Assembly (NCBI GenBank): GCA_934216505.1
Contig: CAKQBW010000003.1
Location: forward strand, 12,489 to 76,488
Source of the DNA: an uncultured Alphaproteobacteria bacterium
Lineage (GTDB): Bacteria > Pseudomonadota > Alphaproteobacteria > CAAHEQ01 > UBA3637
Length of the DNA: 64,000 bases
Direction of reading: 5' to 3'
This document shows, piece after piece, positions 25,709 through 33,528 of this stretch; position 1 is the first letter of the stretch; the number at the start of each line of letters is the position of its first letter. The notes below the pieces were generated by a model. It was not told where the DNA came from. It saw nothing but the letters and a program-made list of their open reading frames with translations, and did not search any database. Made by a program: the position numbers and the translations under genes.

Positions 25709-26674
25709 TCAAAACCACTTCATTTTCTTAATAAAAATAACTTGAAAAACCACTATACAAATCAAGATGATACAGATAACCCCAAACCCCGCCGGATCAT
25801 CATTAAAGGGAATTCCCCCAATATTCGCCCCCAACAAACCCGTAATAAAACTTAAAGGGGTAAAAATAACCATAATCAAACTCATCAAATACATTGTTCG
25901 ACTGATGTTGATATTTGTCTTGGAATCCAATTCTTCTTGAGTAACTTTAGAATGATCTCTGGCAAATTCTAACCCCTCCACAATCGTGATTAAATCACGC
26001 AACATTTCCCCAAAAACAGTCCTGTTGGCCTTAGAAAAAAAAGGCAACGAAGTTTGGGCCAAAGTTTTCATCATCTCTCGTTGGGGTAAAATATACCGTC
26101 TGAGCCCCACAATCACATGGCGAATATGGCTGATATCCGAACGCAAGGCACGATCCTGATGAATGGCTTTTTCCTCTATAACAGCTTCCTCTAGTTCATC
26201 TACCTTATCATCAATAAGGGCCAAAGATTCTTCCATTTGATGCACCATAGAGGCACATAATTGTGTCAAACAATCCCCAATCGTTCTAGGCCCTTTTCTT
26301 TGTTGAAAACTATCCAGTATCTGGTCAATCGCCGAAATAGACCGATGCGAAACGGTCAATAACCGGTTTTTGGTCATCCACACATGAAGGGCCACCATAT
26401 CATCGTCTTTTTGCCGATTGGGACAAACACCCCGCATTACCATCACCAACCCTTTTTCATGGACAAAACAACGCGGCGAGGTATCTGCATCCAGCAGATT
26501 TTCCAAAACAGTCGCATCTAAATTCAATGAACGCAACCATTTGAGTTTATTGACATCTTTGTAATCTATATGAATCCATATAGGGCGGGATAATTCTTGG
26601 GATACTTGACGCAAAGAAACAGAAGTCGCTGCGCCCTTTTTATCCAAGACCTTACAAAATTGCGGTGTATTCAT
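25709..26674 (-). CDS. ZntB/CorA-family divalent cation transporter
   Basis: The 321-residue product has the CorA fold: a large soluble N-terminal domain, a long helix, and two C-terminal membrane segments with the loop GLLGANIGGIPFN between them. CorA proper has GMN and ZntB usually GIN at this place; here it is GAN. The following GGIPFN favours ZntB-type zinc efflux or uptake. I start at the ATG at 26674 with GGAGG eight bases upstream; a TTG one codon earlier is possible. It acts in the inner membrane. Confidence 0.88.
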   Translation of the reverse strand: MNTPQFCKVLDKKGAATSVSLRQVSQELSRPIWIHIDYKDVNKLKWLRSLNLDATVLENLLDADTSPRCFVHEKGLVMVMRGVCPNRQKDDDMVALHVWMTKNRLLTVSHRSISAIDQILDSFQQRKGPRTIGDCLTQLCASMVHQMEESLALIDDKVDELEEAVIEEKAIHQDRALRSDISHIRHVIVGLRRYILPQREMMKTLAQTSLPFFSKANRTVFGEMLRDLITIVEGLEFARDHSKVTQEELDSKTNINISRTMYLMSLIMVIFTPLSFITGLLGANIGGIPFNDDPAGFGVICIILICIVVFQVIFIKKMKWF

Positions 26675-26704
26675 CAAAGCACCCTCCCCCCCTGTTCAAG
26701 GACT

Positions 26705-27295
26705 TTATTCAATACAACAATCTACCGCCTTACGCACTACGGCTTTCAACTTTCCCAAAACACCCGTTGCCACAGGGGCGGAAACAACTGCATTTTTCTT
26801 TTTGGCGGGCATTTCTTTATGAGTCAAAGAGGCCACCTCTTTTTGAACTTCCTCTAAGGAATCTACTTTCCATGAAATGTCTTTGGCATCCACCAAATTC
26901 ATGTTCAAGCCCCAAAATAAACAATATAAATCATACGCTTGATTAAATAATTCATAGGCCTTTTCTTTATGCCCCATGGATTGTTGCTTGGTCCCCACTT
27001 CCATCAAACGCATGCTAGCCGATAATAAATGTTTGGAAATACACCACACTTCCCCTTCATAACTGGGAATAATTTGAAGCATCAAATTCTTGCGCAATTC
27101 ACGCACCTCCTGCACCAAATCATAAAAACTGTTCTTTCCCGTTTTTGCCCCAGAAAAAACCAAATGTTCCTCTATGGAAATTAAATTCATAATCGCTATT
27201 GTTAAATCTTGGTCCGAAGACAAATCTTTGGGATTCTTCTTCTTTGTCGCGTCAATGCGTTCCACAAATTCTTTGACTGATGCTACTTTTTTCAT
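26705..27295 (-). CDS. Conserved helical protein of unknown function
   Basis: The 196-residue product is all-helical and soluble, with phrases such as FYDLVQEVRELRKNLMLQII, GEVWCISKHLLSASMRLMEVGTK and LYCLFWGLNMNLVDAKD. I recall similar phrases in proteins from candidate phyla, but this is memory, not a search. GGAGGAG precedes the ATG. It starts 9 bp after the membrane protein gene, so the two form a pair. No function can be assigned. Confidence 0.75.
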   Translation of the reverse strand: MKKVASVKEFVERIDATKKKNPKDLSSDQDLTIAIMNLISIEEHLVFSGAKTGKNSFYDLVQEVRELRKNLMLQIIPSYEGEVWCISKHLLSASMRLMEVGTKQQSMGHKEKAYELFNQAYDLYCLFWGLNMNLVDAKDISWKVDSLEEVQKEVASLTHKEMPAKKKNAVVSAPVATGVLGKLKAVVRKAVDCCIE

Positions 27296-27304
27296 GTTCT
27301 CCTC

Positions 27305-27838
27305 CTAATTTAAAATAAGTACTTCTTTGCATTCGCACAAACTACCGCCCCAGAAAATGCAACAAACCAAGGCGTCTAATAACAAAGGCACCACCACTTT
27401 TTCAAAAGGAAAGTGCGCATGCCCGCCGTTTTTTTCCTTAAGCCACGCATACAAATGCACCCCTGAAATATGTGCTACCGCCCCACAAATGGCCGCCATT
27501 AAAAAAGAATCCACATAAACAAAATTCCAATGCAAACGGGGTTTATATTCCAAATCCTTTAAATAGACAAACCCAATAGAGGAAATGGCAATCAACATTA
27601 AAATTTTATCCCGCATCCAAAAATGCCAATTTCTTTTATCAAAAAACTTCATCAGGATATAGCCCACAATACTCATCAAAGCCCCCGATAAAACCCCAAT
27701 AACTTCTATTTTCACTCCCATTTTATCGGCCACCACCAACAACAGACCAATCGCCGCAGGACAAATTGCTGTACAGGCTTGGGCAAAAACACGGTTGGCC
27801 AGCAACAAAGAAAACGCAAAAACAAATAATTTTTTCAT
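27305..27838 (-). CDS. Membrane protein paired with the helical protein
   Basis: The 177-residue product has an N-terminal signal-like segment (LFVFAFSLLLANRVFAQA) followed by ACTAICPAAIG and four or five membrane segments. Several cysteines sit at the predicted periplasmic edge (CTAIC; CECKE at the C-terminus). I start at the ATG with AAGGAG upstream; an in-frame TTG three bases earlier is possible. The role is unknown. Confidence 0.72.
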   Translation of the reverse strand: MKKLFVFAFSLLLANRVFAQACTAICPAAIGLLLVVADKMGVKIEVIGVLSGALMSIVGYILMKFFDKRNWHFWMRDKILMLIAISSIGFVYLKDLEYKPRLHWNFVYVDSFLMAAICGAVAHISGVHLYAWLKEKNGGHAHFPFEKVVVPLLLDALVCCIFWGGSLCECKEVLILN

Positions 27839-27898
27839 CAATAACTCCTTATTTTGGGATTCTTTGTAGCATATTTTTTTATACTTTTCAACCTTTTT

Positions 27899-28534
27899 TT
27901 ATTGACTCACCCAAATCACCCGTGCCACCCATGACACCTCCGACATTTTCAATACCACATCTTCACATTTGGGGTTCAAACTTTTTAATTCCAATAAACA
28001 CGCCGATTTATGAATCAATTCCTTGACCATAATTTCACCTTTGACAGTACGTACTACCACCCGATCAAACTTACGAATTTCCGCATCAGGGGCCACAATC
28101 AATTTATTCCCGTCCCGATAAACAGGTTCCATACTTTCGCCCGATACCTCCAGCGCATAGACCCGTTGATTTAAGGCAAACGGAAATTCCACAGCGTCCC
28201 AATCGTCTGATAGAATAGGCCCCCCTTGAGCATCAAAATATCCGTCCCGTCCCGCTTTGGCCAACCCCATCAAAGGAATCATATTTTTGGGGGCTGGACA
28301 CGGCTGGCCCGCCAACGCCATGAATTCAAAGACAGTGGTATTTGTCGCCTGTAAAACCTTATTCATACTTTCCGTGGAAGGCCATCTTTTCCGCCCATCG
28401 GCCCCAATGCGTTTTGATTTATTAAAACTGGTGGGATCTAACCCCGCTTTCATCGCCAATGCCGACAAAGAAAGCCCCTTAAATTCGGCTAATTTCTCAA
28501 TCCCCGTCCAGATTTCATTGTAAGAGAGTTGCAT
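27899..28534 (-). CDS. S24-family repressor (CI/LexA-like) of the phage cassette
   Basis: The 211-residue product has an N-terminal helix-turn-helix (IEKLAEFKGLSLSALAMKAGLDPTS). A C-terminal self-cleaving S24 domain follows: cleavage site A94-G95 (LAKAGRDG), nucleophile S134 in SGESMEP and general-base K171 in IMVKEL. Such repressors fall off DNA after RecA-stimulated self-cleavage. It is divergent from the phage genes and so is their likely regulator. I start at 28534 (AAAGGA upstream); a 23-residue lysine-rich extension would translate the promoter. RecA dependence is inferred from the family. Confidence 0.88.
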   Translation of the reverse strand: MQLSYNEIWTGIEKLAEFKGLSLSALAMKAGLDPTSFNKSKRIGADGRKRWPSTESMNKVLQATNTTVFEFMALAGQPCPAPKNMIPLMGLAKAGRDGYFDAQGGPILSDDWDAVEFPFALNQRVYALEVSGESMEPVYRDGNKLIVAPDAEIRKFDRVVVRTVKGEIMVKELIHKSACLLELKSLNPKCEDVVLKMSEVSWVARVIWVSQ

Positions 28535-28574
28535 TTTTAATTTTTCCTTTCTTTCTCTTTTTAGTTGTATTTTC

Positions 28575-28603
28575 TTTTTACTCTTTTTTAGAGAGAATGT
28601 CAA
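28575..28603 (-). promoter_or_regulatory. Repressor promoter
   Basis: The minus strand has TTGACA (28598-28603), a 17-base spacer and TAAAAA (28575-28580). The nine bases TTGACATTC here recur in inverted orientation at 28628. Confidence 0.5.
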
Positions 28604-28636
28604 TAGGATTTTTTTCTTATTTTTGTCTTGACATTC
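28595..28636. promoter_or_regulatory. Inverted repeat between divergent phage promoters
   Basis: GAATGTCAA (28595-28603) and TTGACATTC (28628-28636) are perfect inverted copies 24 bp apart. Each covers a -35 box facing outwards, so both directions could be controlled together. The rightward -10 is poor. Confidence 0.5.
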
Positions 28637-28694
28637 CTAAAAAAATATGTTAGTTCTTGTTTTGTTCTTATTTTAACAAAGGGAGGAAACAAAA

Positions 28695-29066
28695 ATGAAG
28701 AACTTTTACAAATCAACAATAGATACACGCACCACAACGCCTTTTACTTCTTCTGAAGAAGCCTGGTTTTGGTATTGTCTTTGTGAAAAATTAGGCTTTC
28801 AAAGAGCCCGCTCTGGTGATTCGCGCGTTGCCCGTCCCTGTGAATCATCCGATATTGCGCTATCGGTCAAAAAACTATTCCGACAAGGTCTTTTAAAACC
28901 AGAACACATCAAAGTTTTATCTAAGTATGGCTTTGAACAAGTCCCACCCCACCCCCATTTCGGCGACACCCCACGCATCTGTCAAATTTGGAAAGAAGCC
29001 TTGCAATTTTTAGAATCTCTTTTGCGCCAAAAAGGAATCGTTTATAGTTTGTTGGGTGCCCTATGA
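28695..29066 (+). CDS. Small unknown protein, first gene of the phage cassette
   Basis: The 123-residue product is soluble and helical with no recognised motif. Characteristic phrases are SSEEAWFWYCLCEKLGFQRARSG and VKKLFRQGLLKPEHIKVLSKYGF, the latter looking like a small DNA- or RNA-binding helical unit. GGGAGG precedes the ATG. Its stop overlaps the next gene by 4 bp. It lies between the repressor and the late promoter, where phages often encode the late-gene activator or antiterminator. That role is proposed from position only. Confidence 0.7.
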   Translation: MKNFYKSTIDTRTTTPFTSSEEAWFWYCLCEKLGFQRARSGDSRVARPCESSDIALSVKKLFRQGLLKPEHIKVLSKYGFEQVPPHPHFGDTPRICQIWKEALQFLESLLRQKGIVYSLLGAL

Positions 29067-29464
29067 TTACAACAATTTATCCCTGTGCCTATCGGTATCC
29101 TTTTGCCTATGTTGGATTTGGGGGAAATCGGACCCGTTGGTGGACAAAATTTTTAAAAAAAGGCTTTTATCATTGTTTATTGATTTTGGGAAATGGACAC
29201 GAATGGGTCTTGATTGATCCCGTCGCCCATTACACCGATTTAATGGTGATAAAAAAAACAAAGGTGTTGGCTTTTTTCCAAGAAAAAGGGTACCGATTTA
29301 TTCGCACGACCCCCCAGATTCCCACAAAAGTTATTTTGCACTTGCGCCCTTTGACTTGCGTTGAGGTGGTGAAACGCTTTTTGGGGATTACCCACCCGTT
29401 GATTTGGACCCCTTTTCAACTTTATTTACACCTTAAATCCCCAAAAAAGGAAAATTTTCCTTGA
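29063..29464 (+). CDS. Possible permuted papain-fold (YiiX-like) phage protein
   Basis: The 133-residue product has H37 in FYHCLLIL, an aspartate in VLIDPVAH and, late in the chain, C99-V-E101 in LTCVEVVKRFLGI. In permuted NlpC/P60 proteins such as YiiX the histidine precedes a C-terminal C-S-E motif in the same way. Proteins with a C-V-E-x-x-K-x-x-L-G-I tail are, from memory, common beside podovirus portal genes. A peptidase or amidase role is possible. The stop codon TGA lies inside the -35 box of the late promoter. Confidence 0.65.
   Translation: MITTIYPCAYRYPFAYVGFGGNRTRWWTKFLKKGFYHCLLILGNGHEWVLIDPVAHYTDLMVIKKTKVLAFFQEKGYRFIRTTPQIPTKVILHLRPLTCVEVVKRFLGITHPLIWTPFQLYLHLKSPKKENFP
29447..29462. 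promoter_or_regulatory. 16-bp perfect palindrome at the late promoter
   Basis: AAGGAAAATTTTCCTT is self-complementary over 16 bases, and its last two bases are the first two of the TTGACA box. It could be an operator. Confidence 0.5.
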
Positions 29465-29489
29465 CAAATGAAAAATTTTGTGTTATAAT
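29461..29489 (+). promoter_or_regulatory. Perfect consensus promoter before the virion genes
   Basis: TTGACA (29461-29466), exactly 17 bases, and TATAAT (29484-29489) match the sigma-70 consensus at every position. Unlike the host promoters here it lacks GC before the -10. Confidence 0.8.
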
Positions 29490-29495
29490 GCAATT

Positions 29496-29556
29496 CAGTT
29501 AAACGCTCATAGTGTGTCTAAAGGCTTTCTGATGAATTTCAGGAAGCCTTTTTTTC
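29496..29556 (+). ncRNA. Short leader transcript ending in an attenuator
   Basis: Transcription from the consensus promoter should begin near 29496 and meet a strong terminator about 60 bases later. The product would be a short RNA unless polymerase reads through into the portal gene. Confidence 0.5.
29521..29555 (+). terminator. Terminator between late promoter and portal gene
   Basis: AAGGCTTTCTGA (29521-29532) pairs with TCAGGAAGCCTT (29539-29550), 12 pairs with one T.G, around TGAATT. A run of Ts follows (29549-29555). Confidence 0.8.
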
Positions 29557-29588
29557 AATTTAAAGTTGTATCAAAAAAAGGAGAAAAA

Positions 29589-31043
29589 ATGCCCGACATC
29601 CCTACACTTTATCAAGACTATAAAAAAGCCTGTGCCCTACGCAGCCATTGGGAAAGCACTTGGCAAGAATGCTATGCCTATGCCTTGCCCCAACGGGAAA
29701 CTGTTTTTCAACCCAGTGCCAGCAAAATTCCCACCCTGTACGATGCGACCGCTATGGACGCCACGGACCAACTGGGGGCGTTAATGCTTTCCGAATTGAC
29801 ACCCCCTTGGTTGGAATGGTTTCATTTAACCGCAGGTAGCCAACTTTCCGAAGAAGAAAAAGTCAAAATCGCCCCAGTGATGAATCAAATTTCTATGGCG
29901 TTAAAAAACAATTTAGACCGTTCTAATTTTGCCAGCGAAATTCATCAATGTTATTTGGATTTAATTACTTTGGGGACAGCGTGTTTATTGTTTGAAGAAG
30001 CCCCTGTGGGTAGTTCTTCTTGTTTTCGTTTTACCGCTTTACCCTTGAATGAAGTGTGTTTAGGCGAAGGCCCCTGTGGTAAATTGGATAAAGTGTTCCG
30101 TTGTTTTACCATGGACGAAGCCACTTTTATCGCCCGTTATGGATTGGACAAATTGCCCCCTCAACAAAACGATAAAAAGCAGCCCCTCCGCCTGATAGAA
30201 GCCCTGATTCCCCGCCTGAAAGGGGGATATGATTCTTACACCTTTTTACACCCAGATGACCAGCCTCTCTCAGCAACAAAGGAGTCCCCTTTCCTCCTGA
30301 AACAGGCGTATTACAGCACCTCGCCGTTTGTTGCTTTCCGCTGGTTGAAAGCCCCGGGGGAAGTCTATGGCCGTTCCCCTGTCATGAAGGCGTTGCCTGA
30401 TATTAAGACCGCCAATAAAGTTGTGGAATTGATTTTGAAAAACGCCACAATTTCCGTGACAGGTATTTGGTTAGCCGAAGACGATGGTGTGCTCAACCCC
30501 GCCACCATCAACTTGACCCCGGGTGCCATTATTCCCAAAGCCGTTGGGTCTAAAGGACTCACTCCCTTGGAGGCCCCAGGTAAATTTGATGTGTCCCAGC
30601 TAGTCATTAAAGACTTACGGGAACACATTCGCCATGCACTTTTGGGCGATAAATTAGGGACCGTTTGCGATAATGCCAAAATGACCGCCACCGAAGTTTT
30701 AGAGCGCAGTGAAGAAATGATCCGTATCTTAGGGGCGACTTATGGCCGATTGCAATCTGAATTGCTGACCCCTTTAATCAACCGTGCCCTAGCCCTTTTA
30801 CGCAAGCGGGGAGAAATTCCTGAAATCTTTTTGGACGGACAAATTTTAACGGTTTCCTATAAATCGCCCCGAGCCGAAATTCAAGCCCGCAAGCAAGCGC
30901 AAGATGCCCTCAGTTGGTTAAACGCCATCAAGGGCTTAGGCGAAAATGCACTCACCCAACTGGATACCGCCAAAATCATGCGATGGATTGGGGAAAAATT
31001 GGCTCTGCCCGCTGACTTTATCAAAGAAAGTGTTGTCCCATGA
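29589..31043 (+). CDS. Phage portal (head-tail connector) protein
   Basis: The 484-residue product resembles the podovirus head-to-tail connector family (T7 gp8-like). The N-terminus has LRSHWESTWQECYAYALPQRE, and ATAMDATDQLGALMLSELTPPWLEWF follows. The middle carries SPVMKALPDIKTANKVVELILKNA, and the C-terminal region has AKMTATEVLERSEEMIRILGATYGRLQSEL. The dodecameric portal is the channel for DNA packaging and ejection. I start at 29589 (AAAGGAG upstream); a 37-residue extension would run through the terminator hairpin. It is the first structural gene. Confidence 0.9.
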   Translation: MPDIPTLYQDYKKACALRSHWESTWQECYAYALPQRETVFQPSASKIPTLYDATAMDATDQLGALMLSELTPPWLEWFHLTAGSQLSEEEKVKIAPVMNQISMALKNNLDRSNFASEIHQCYLDLITLGTACLLFEEAPVGSSSCFRFTALPLNEVCLGEGPCGKLDKVFRCFTMDEATFIARYGLDKLPPQQNDKKQPLRLIEALIPRLKGGYDSYTFLHPDDQPLSATKESPFLLKQAYYSTSPFVAFRWLKAPGEVYGRSPVMKALPDIKTANKVVELILKNATISVTGIWLAEDDGVLNPATINLTPGAIIPKAVGSKGLTPLEAPGKFDVSQLVIKDLREHIRHALLGDKLGTVCDNAKMTATEVLERSEEMIRILGATYGRLQSELLTPLINRALALLRKRGEIPEIFLDGQILTVSYKSPRAEIQARKQAQDALSWLNAIKGLGENALTQLDTAKIMRWIGEKLALPADFIKESVVP

Positions 31044-31237
31044 AAGAAGTCATTTACGCCCTGATTCGTTTAAGCACGACAGTTGATGGTAAAACGGTTT
31101 TAAATTATTTGCGGCGCAAGGTTTATGGACGCATTTTATCGCCCGAAGCCAGCACCCAAGAACTGTGGTATTTGGAAGGCCAACGCGCCTTTATTGCCAC
31201 AATGGATAAAATGATTGAACAAGGAAAAACTTTATAA
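31040..31237 (+). CDS. Small phage protein, Bbp19-like
   Basis: The 65-residue product (MKEVIYALIRLSTTVDGKTVLNYLRRK ... WYLEGQRAFIATMDKMIEQG) has the pattern of the short Bbp19-type proteins placed just after the portal in podoviruses such as BPP-1. The function is unknown. Its ATG overlaps the portal stop by 4 bp, so translation is coupled. Confidence 0.7.
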   Translation: MKEVIYALIRLSTTVDGKTVLNYLRRKVYGRILSPEASTQELWYLEGQRAFIATMDKMIEQGKTL

Positions 31238-31248
31238 GGAGAAATTCT

Positions 31249-31893
31249 ATGACCCCAGAAACACCTCAAATTCCCGAAAAATTCACCGACAAAGACGGTC
31301 AATTAAAAACACAAGATTTATTAAAATCTTATTTGGCTTTGGAAAAAAAATTGAGTGCCCCCAAAATTACCGATAAAGGCACTCTGCCCACCAAACCCGA
31401 AGAATATAAAATCGTTCCCAAAAACGATTTGATTGTTGTGGATAAACAAGTCAATCAACGCCTCTTTGAGTTGGGCCTCACCAACGAACAAGCCCAAGGC
31501 ATTTACGATTTAGCCGCCGACATTATCTTGCCTCAACTGGAATCTTTTGGGGAAGAAATCAGTGCCGACAAAGAATTAAAAGAATTAGAAAAAGAATTTG
31601 GGGGCTTGGAACAATTTAACACGATTGCCCGCCAATTATCCGCTTGGGGCGAAAAAAATTTAGACGCCAAAACTTTTAATTCTCTTTCTTGCTCAAAAGA
31701 CGGGATTTTAACCCTTTACAAAATGATGCAGGAAAAACAAGAAGTGCCCGTTTCACGGGAAAAAAGTCAGCCCCAAAATATAGATGACGAACTCACTTTA
31801 CGCCGATTGATGCAGGACCCCAAATACTGGAAAGATCAAGATCCTGAATTAGTTCGGCGTATTGAGCAAGGATTTAAACGCCTTTACGGATAA
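31249..31893 (+). CDS. Capsid scaffolding protein
   Basis: The 214-residue product is acidic, helical and hydrophilic, with no cysteine except one near the middle. It lies between portal and major capsid genes as scaffolds do. The start FTDKDGQLKTQDLLKSYLALEKKL and the segment LPTKPEEYKI are typical of podovirus scaffold proteins. The C-terminus (LTLRRLMQDPKYWKDQDPELVRRIEQGFKRLYG) is basic, as expected for a capsid-binding helix-loop-helix. It would guide procapsid assembly and then leave. Confidence 0.82.
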   Translation: MTPETPQIPEKFTDKDGQLKTQDLLKSYLALEKKLSAPKITDKGTLPTKPEEYKIVPKNDLIVVDKQVNQRLFELGLTNEQAQGIYDLAADIILPQLESFGEEISADKELKELEKEFGGLEQFNTIARQLSAWGEKNLDAKTFNSLSCSKDGILTLYKMMQEKQEVPVSREKSQPQNIDDELTLRRLMQDPKYWKDQDPELVRRIEQGFKRLYG

Positions 31894-32030
31894 ATCCTTG
31901 TCCTGTGGATAAGCCCCGTTGGGGCCCCACAAACCCTTCCTTTTTAATCGGCGAAGATTTTTCTTCATAACCCTTTATTCAAGGCCTTTTATCGTATTCA
32001 CTTTTTTACTTATTACAAGGAGAATAAATT

Positions 32031-32885
32031 ATGACCGATTCAACCGCTATTGATGCGTCTTTTATCAAACACTTTGAAGCCGATGTGCATACAGCCTATC
32101 AGCAACAAGGATCTAAATTAAAATCTACTGTCCGCTTTAAAGACGGTATTACAGGATCCAGCACAACTTTCCAAGTGATTGGCACGCAAACAGCCAACCA
32201 AAAATCTGCCCGTAATGCGCAACTGACACCCGCCGCTGTGTCCCACGCCCCCGTGGAATGCACTTTGGCCGATTGGTATGCCGGCCAATGGGTGGATAAG
32301 TTGGACGAATTAAAAGTGGGCCACGATGAACGCAAAGTCTTGGCCACCGCAGGGGCTTATGCTTTGGGACGCAAAACAGATGCCCTGATTATCAATGCCT
32401 TGGGCAATGCCACACAAACAGCCGGCAAAAATACAGACCCTTTAACAAAAGAACGTATTTTGGCCGCCTTTAAGACACTCAACACCAACGATGTCCCTGA
32501 TGATGGCGAACGCTATGCATTGGTGGGGCCCGCTCAATGGAATCAATTATTGAGTTTAGATGAATTTTCCAACGCCAACTATGTGGGCGATGCACACCCC
32601 CTTTTGACGGGTTCAGAATCCCGCAAATGGATGGGCATCAATTGGATTATGCATACGGGCCTTCCCACACAAGGGTCCGGCGATAGCGCCACAACCACTT
32701 GCTTTATTTACCACAAATCTGCCATCGGTTTAGCCGCAGGGCAAGACATCACGACAGACATTACATGGCACGGAGATTATGCCGCCCACTATGTCAATAA
32801 TATGATGAGTCAAGGAGCGTGCTTGATTGATGCCAAAGGCGTGGTCAAAATGGTGTGTTTAGATAGCGTACCTGCCTCTGTCTAA
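32031..32885 (+). CDS. Major capsid protein
   Basis: The 284-residue product matches small podovirus-type capsid proteins. It has FIKHFEADVHTAYQQQGSKLKSTVRFKDGITGSSTTFQVIG near the start, DKLDELKVGHDERKVLATAGAYALGRKTD in the middle, and a HK97-like C-terminal sheet (FIYHKSAIGLAAGQDITTDITWHGDYAAH). AAGGAG precedes the ATG. The upstream 137 bp hold a small GC-rich hairpin without a T tract. A terminator follows the gene, as after the capsid gene of T7-like phages. Confidence 0.88.
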   Translation: MTDSTAIDASFIKHFEADVHTAYQQQGSKLKSTVRFKDGITGSSTTFQVIGTQTANQKSARNAQLTPAAVSHAPVECTLADWYAGQWVDKLDELKVGHDERKVLATAGAYALGRKTDALIINALGNATQTAGKNTDPLTKERILAAFKTLNTNDVPDDGERYALVGPAQWNQLLSLDEFSNANYVGDAHPLLTGSESRKWMGINWIMHTGLPTQGSGDSATTTCFIYHKSAIGLAAGQDITTDITWHGDYAAHYVNNMMSQGACLIDAKGVVKMVCLDSVPASV

Positions 32886-32902
32886 CCTTCAGATTTTTCC
32901 TC

Positions 32903-32934
32903 AAGAGAGGTCCTTTTGCAAGGGCCTCTTTTTT
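32903..32934 (+). terminator. Terminator after the capsid gene
   Basis: AGAGGTCCTT (32906-32915) pairs with AAGGGCCTCT (32920-32929), one T.G, around TTGC, followed by TTTTT. Flanking A/T pairs extend it. Confidence 0.75.
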
Positions 32935-32958
32935 CTATTTTTTCAGAAAGGACCTTTT

Positions 32959-33528
32959 ATGACAAATACAAAAATTGATTTGTGTTCCCAAGCCTTGGTC
33001 AAACTGGGGGCAAAAAGTATTGCCTCTATGGACGAAAACACCACAGAAGCCATGGTCGCCCAACAACTTTATGAACCCACTTTGCGCCATTTGCTCAGTT
33101 CTTATCCTTGGCGTTTTGCCTTGCGTCAAGAATGTTTGGGCCGATTAGATGAAACACCCCTGACCGATTATCCCTATGCCTTTCAAATTCCCAACGATTG
33201 CTTGCGTATTTTATCGGCGGGACAAAACACAAAAAGTAGCGGATTAATTTACCGTTTAGTGGGCCAAAAATTATATGCCAAAGTCCCTGAGGTTGTTTTA
33301 ACTTATCTGAGTCGTCCTGAAGAAAATACTTTTCCGCCTTTTTTCAATCAGGCTTTAACGGATACTTTGGCGGCACAATTTTGTCTGCCTTTGACGGAAA
33401 GTTCTGCCCGCACAGATTATATGAGTAAATGCGCCACTGAGTCTGTTTCCAAAGCCCGTTTAATAGACAGCCAACAATCTGTTCATTCTTGTTTTCAAGA
33501 TTTTTCCTTAATTGAGGTACGTTCATGA
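32959..33528 (+). CDS. Tail adaptor (T7 gp11-like tail tubular protein A)
   Basis: The 189-residue product has the signature of the podovirus tail tubular A family: KIDLCSQALVKLGAKSIASMDENTTEAMVAQQLYEPT, then LLSSYPWRFALRQE and YPYAFQIPNDCLRIL. It forms the ring joining portal and nozzle. AAAGGA precedes the ATG. Its stop overlaps the start of the nozzle gene by 4 bp. Confidence 0.88.
   Translation: MTNTKIDLCSQALVKLGAKSIASMDENTTEAMVAQQLYEPTLRHLLSSYPWRFALRQECLGRLDETPLTDYPYAFQIPNDCLRILSAGQNTKSSGLIYRLVGQKLYAKVPEVVLTYLSRPEENTFPPFFNQALTDTLAAQFCLPLTESSARTDYMSKCATESVSKARLIDSQQSVHSCFQDFSLIEVRS

Noticed and set aside
28251..28280. LexA as the identity of the S24 protein
   Set aside because: The N-terminal helix-turn-helix is of the phage-repressor type and the gene is divergent from phage genes, so a CI-like repressor fits better.
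29478..29588. 37-residue N-terminal extension of the portal protein
   Set aside because: It would be translated through the late promoter and terminator hairpin. AAAGGAG precedes the later ATG.
31905..31930. GC-rich hairpin (GCCCC/GGGGC) before the capsid gene as a terminator
   Set aside because: The stem is five pairs and no T tract follows.
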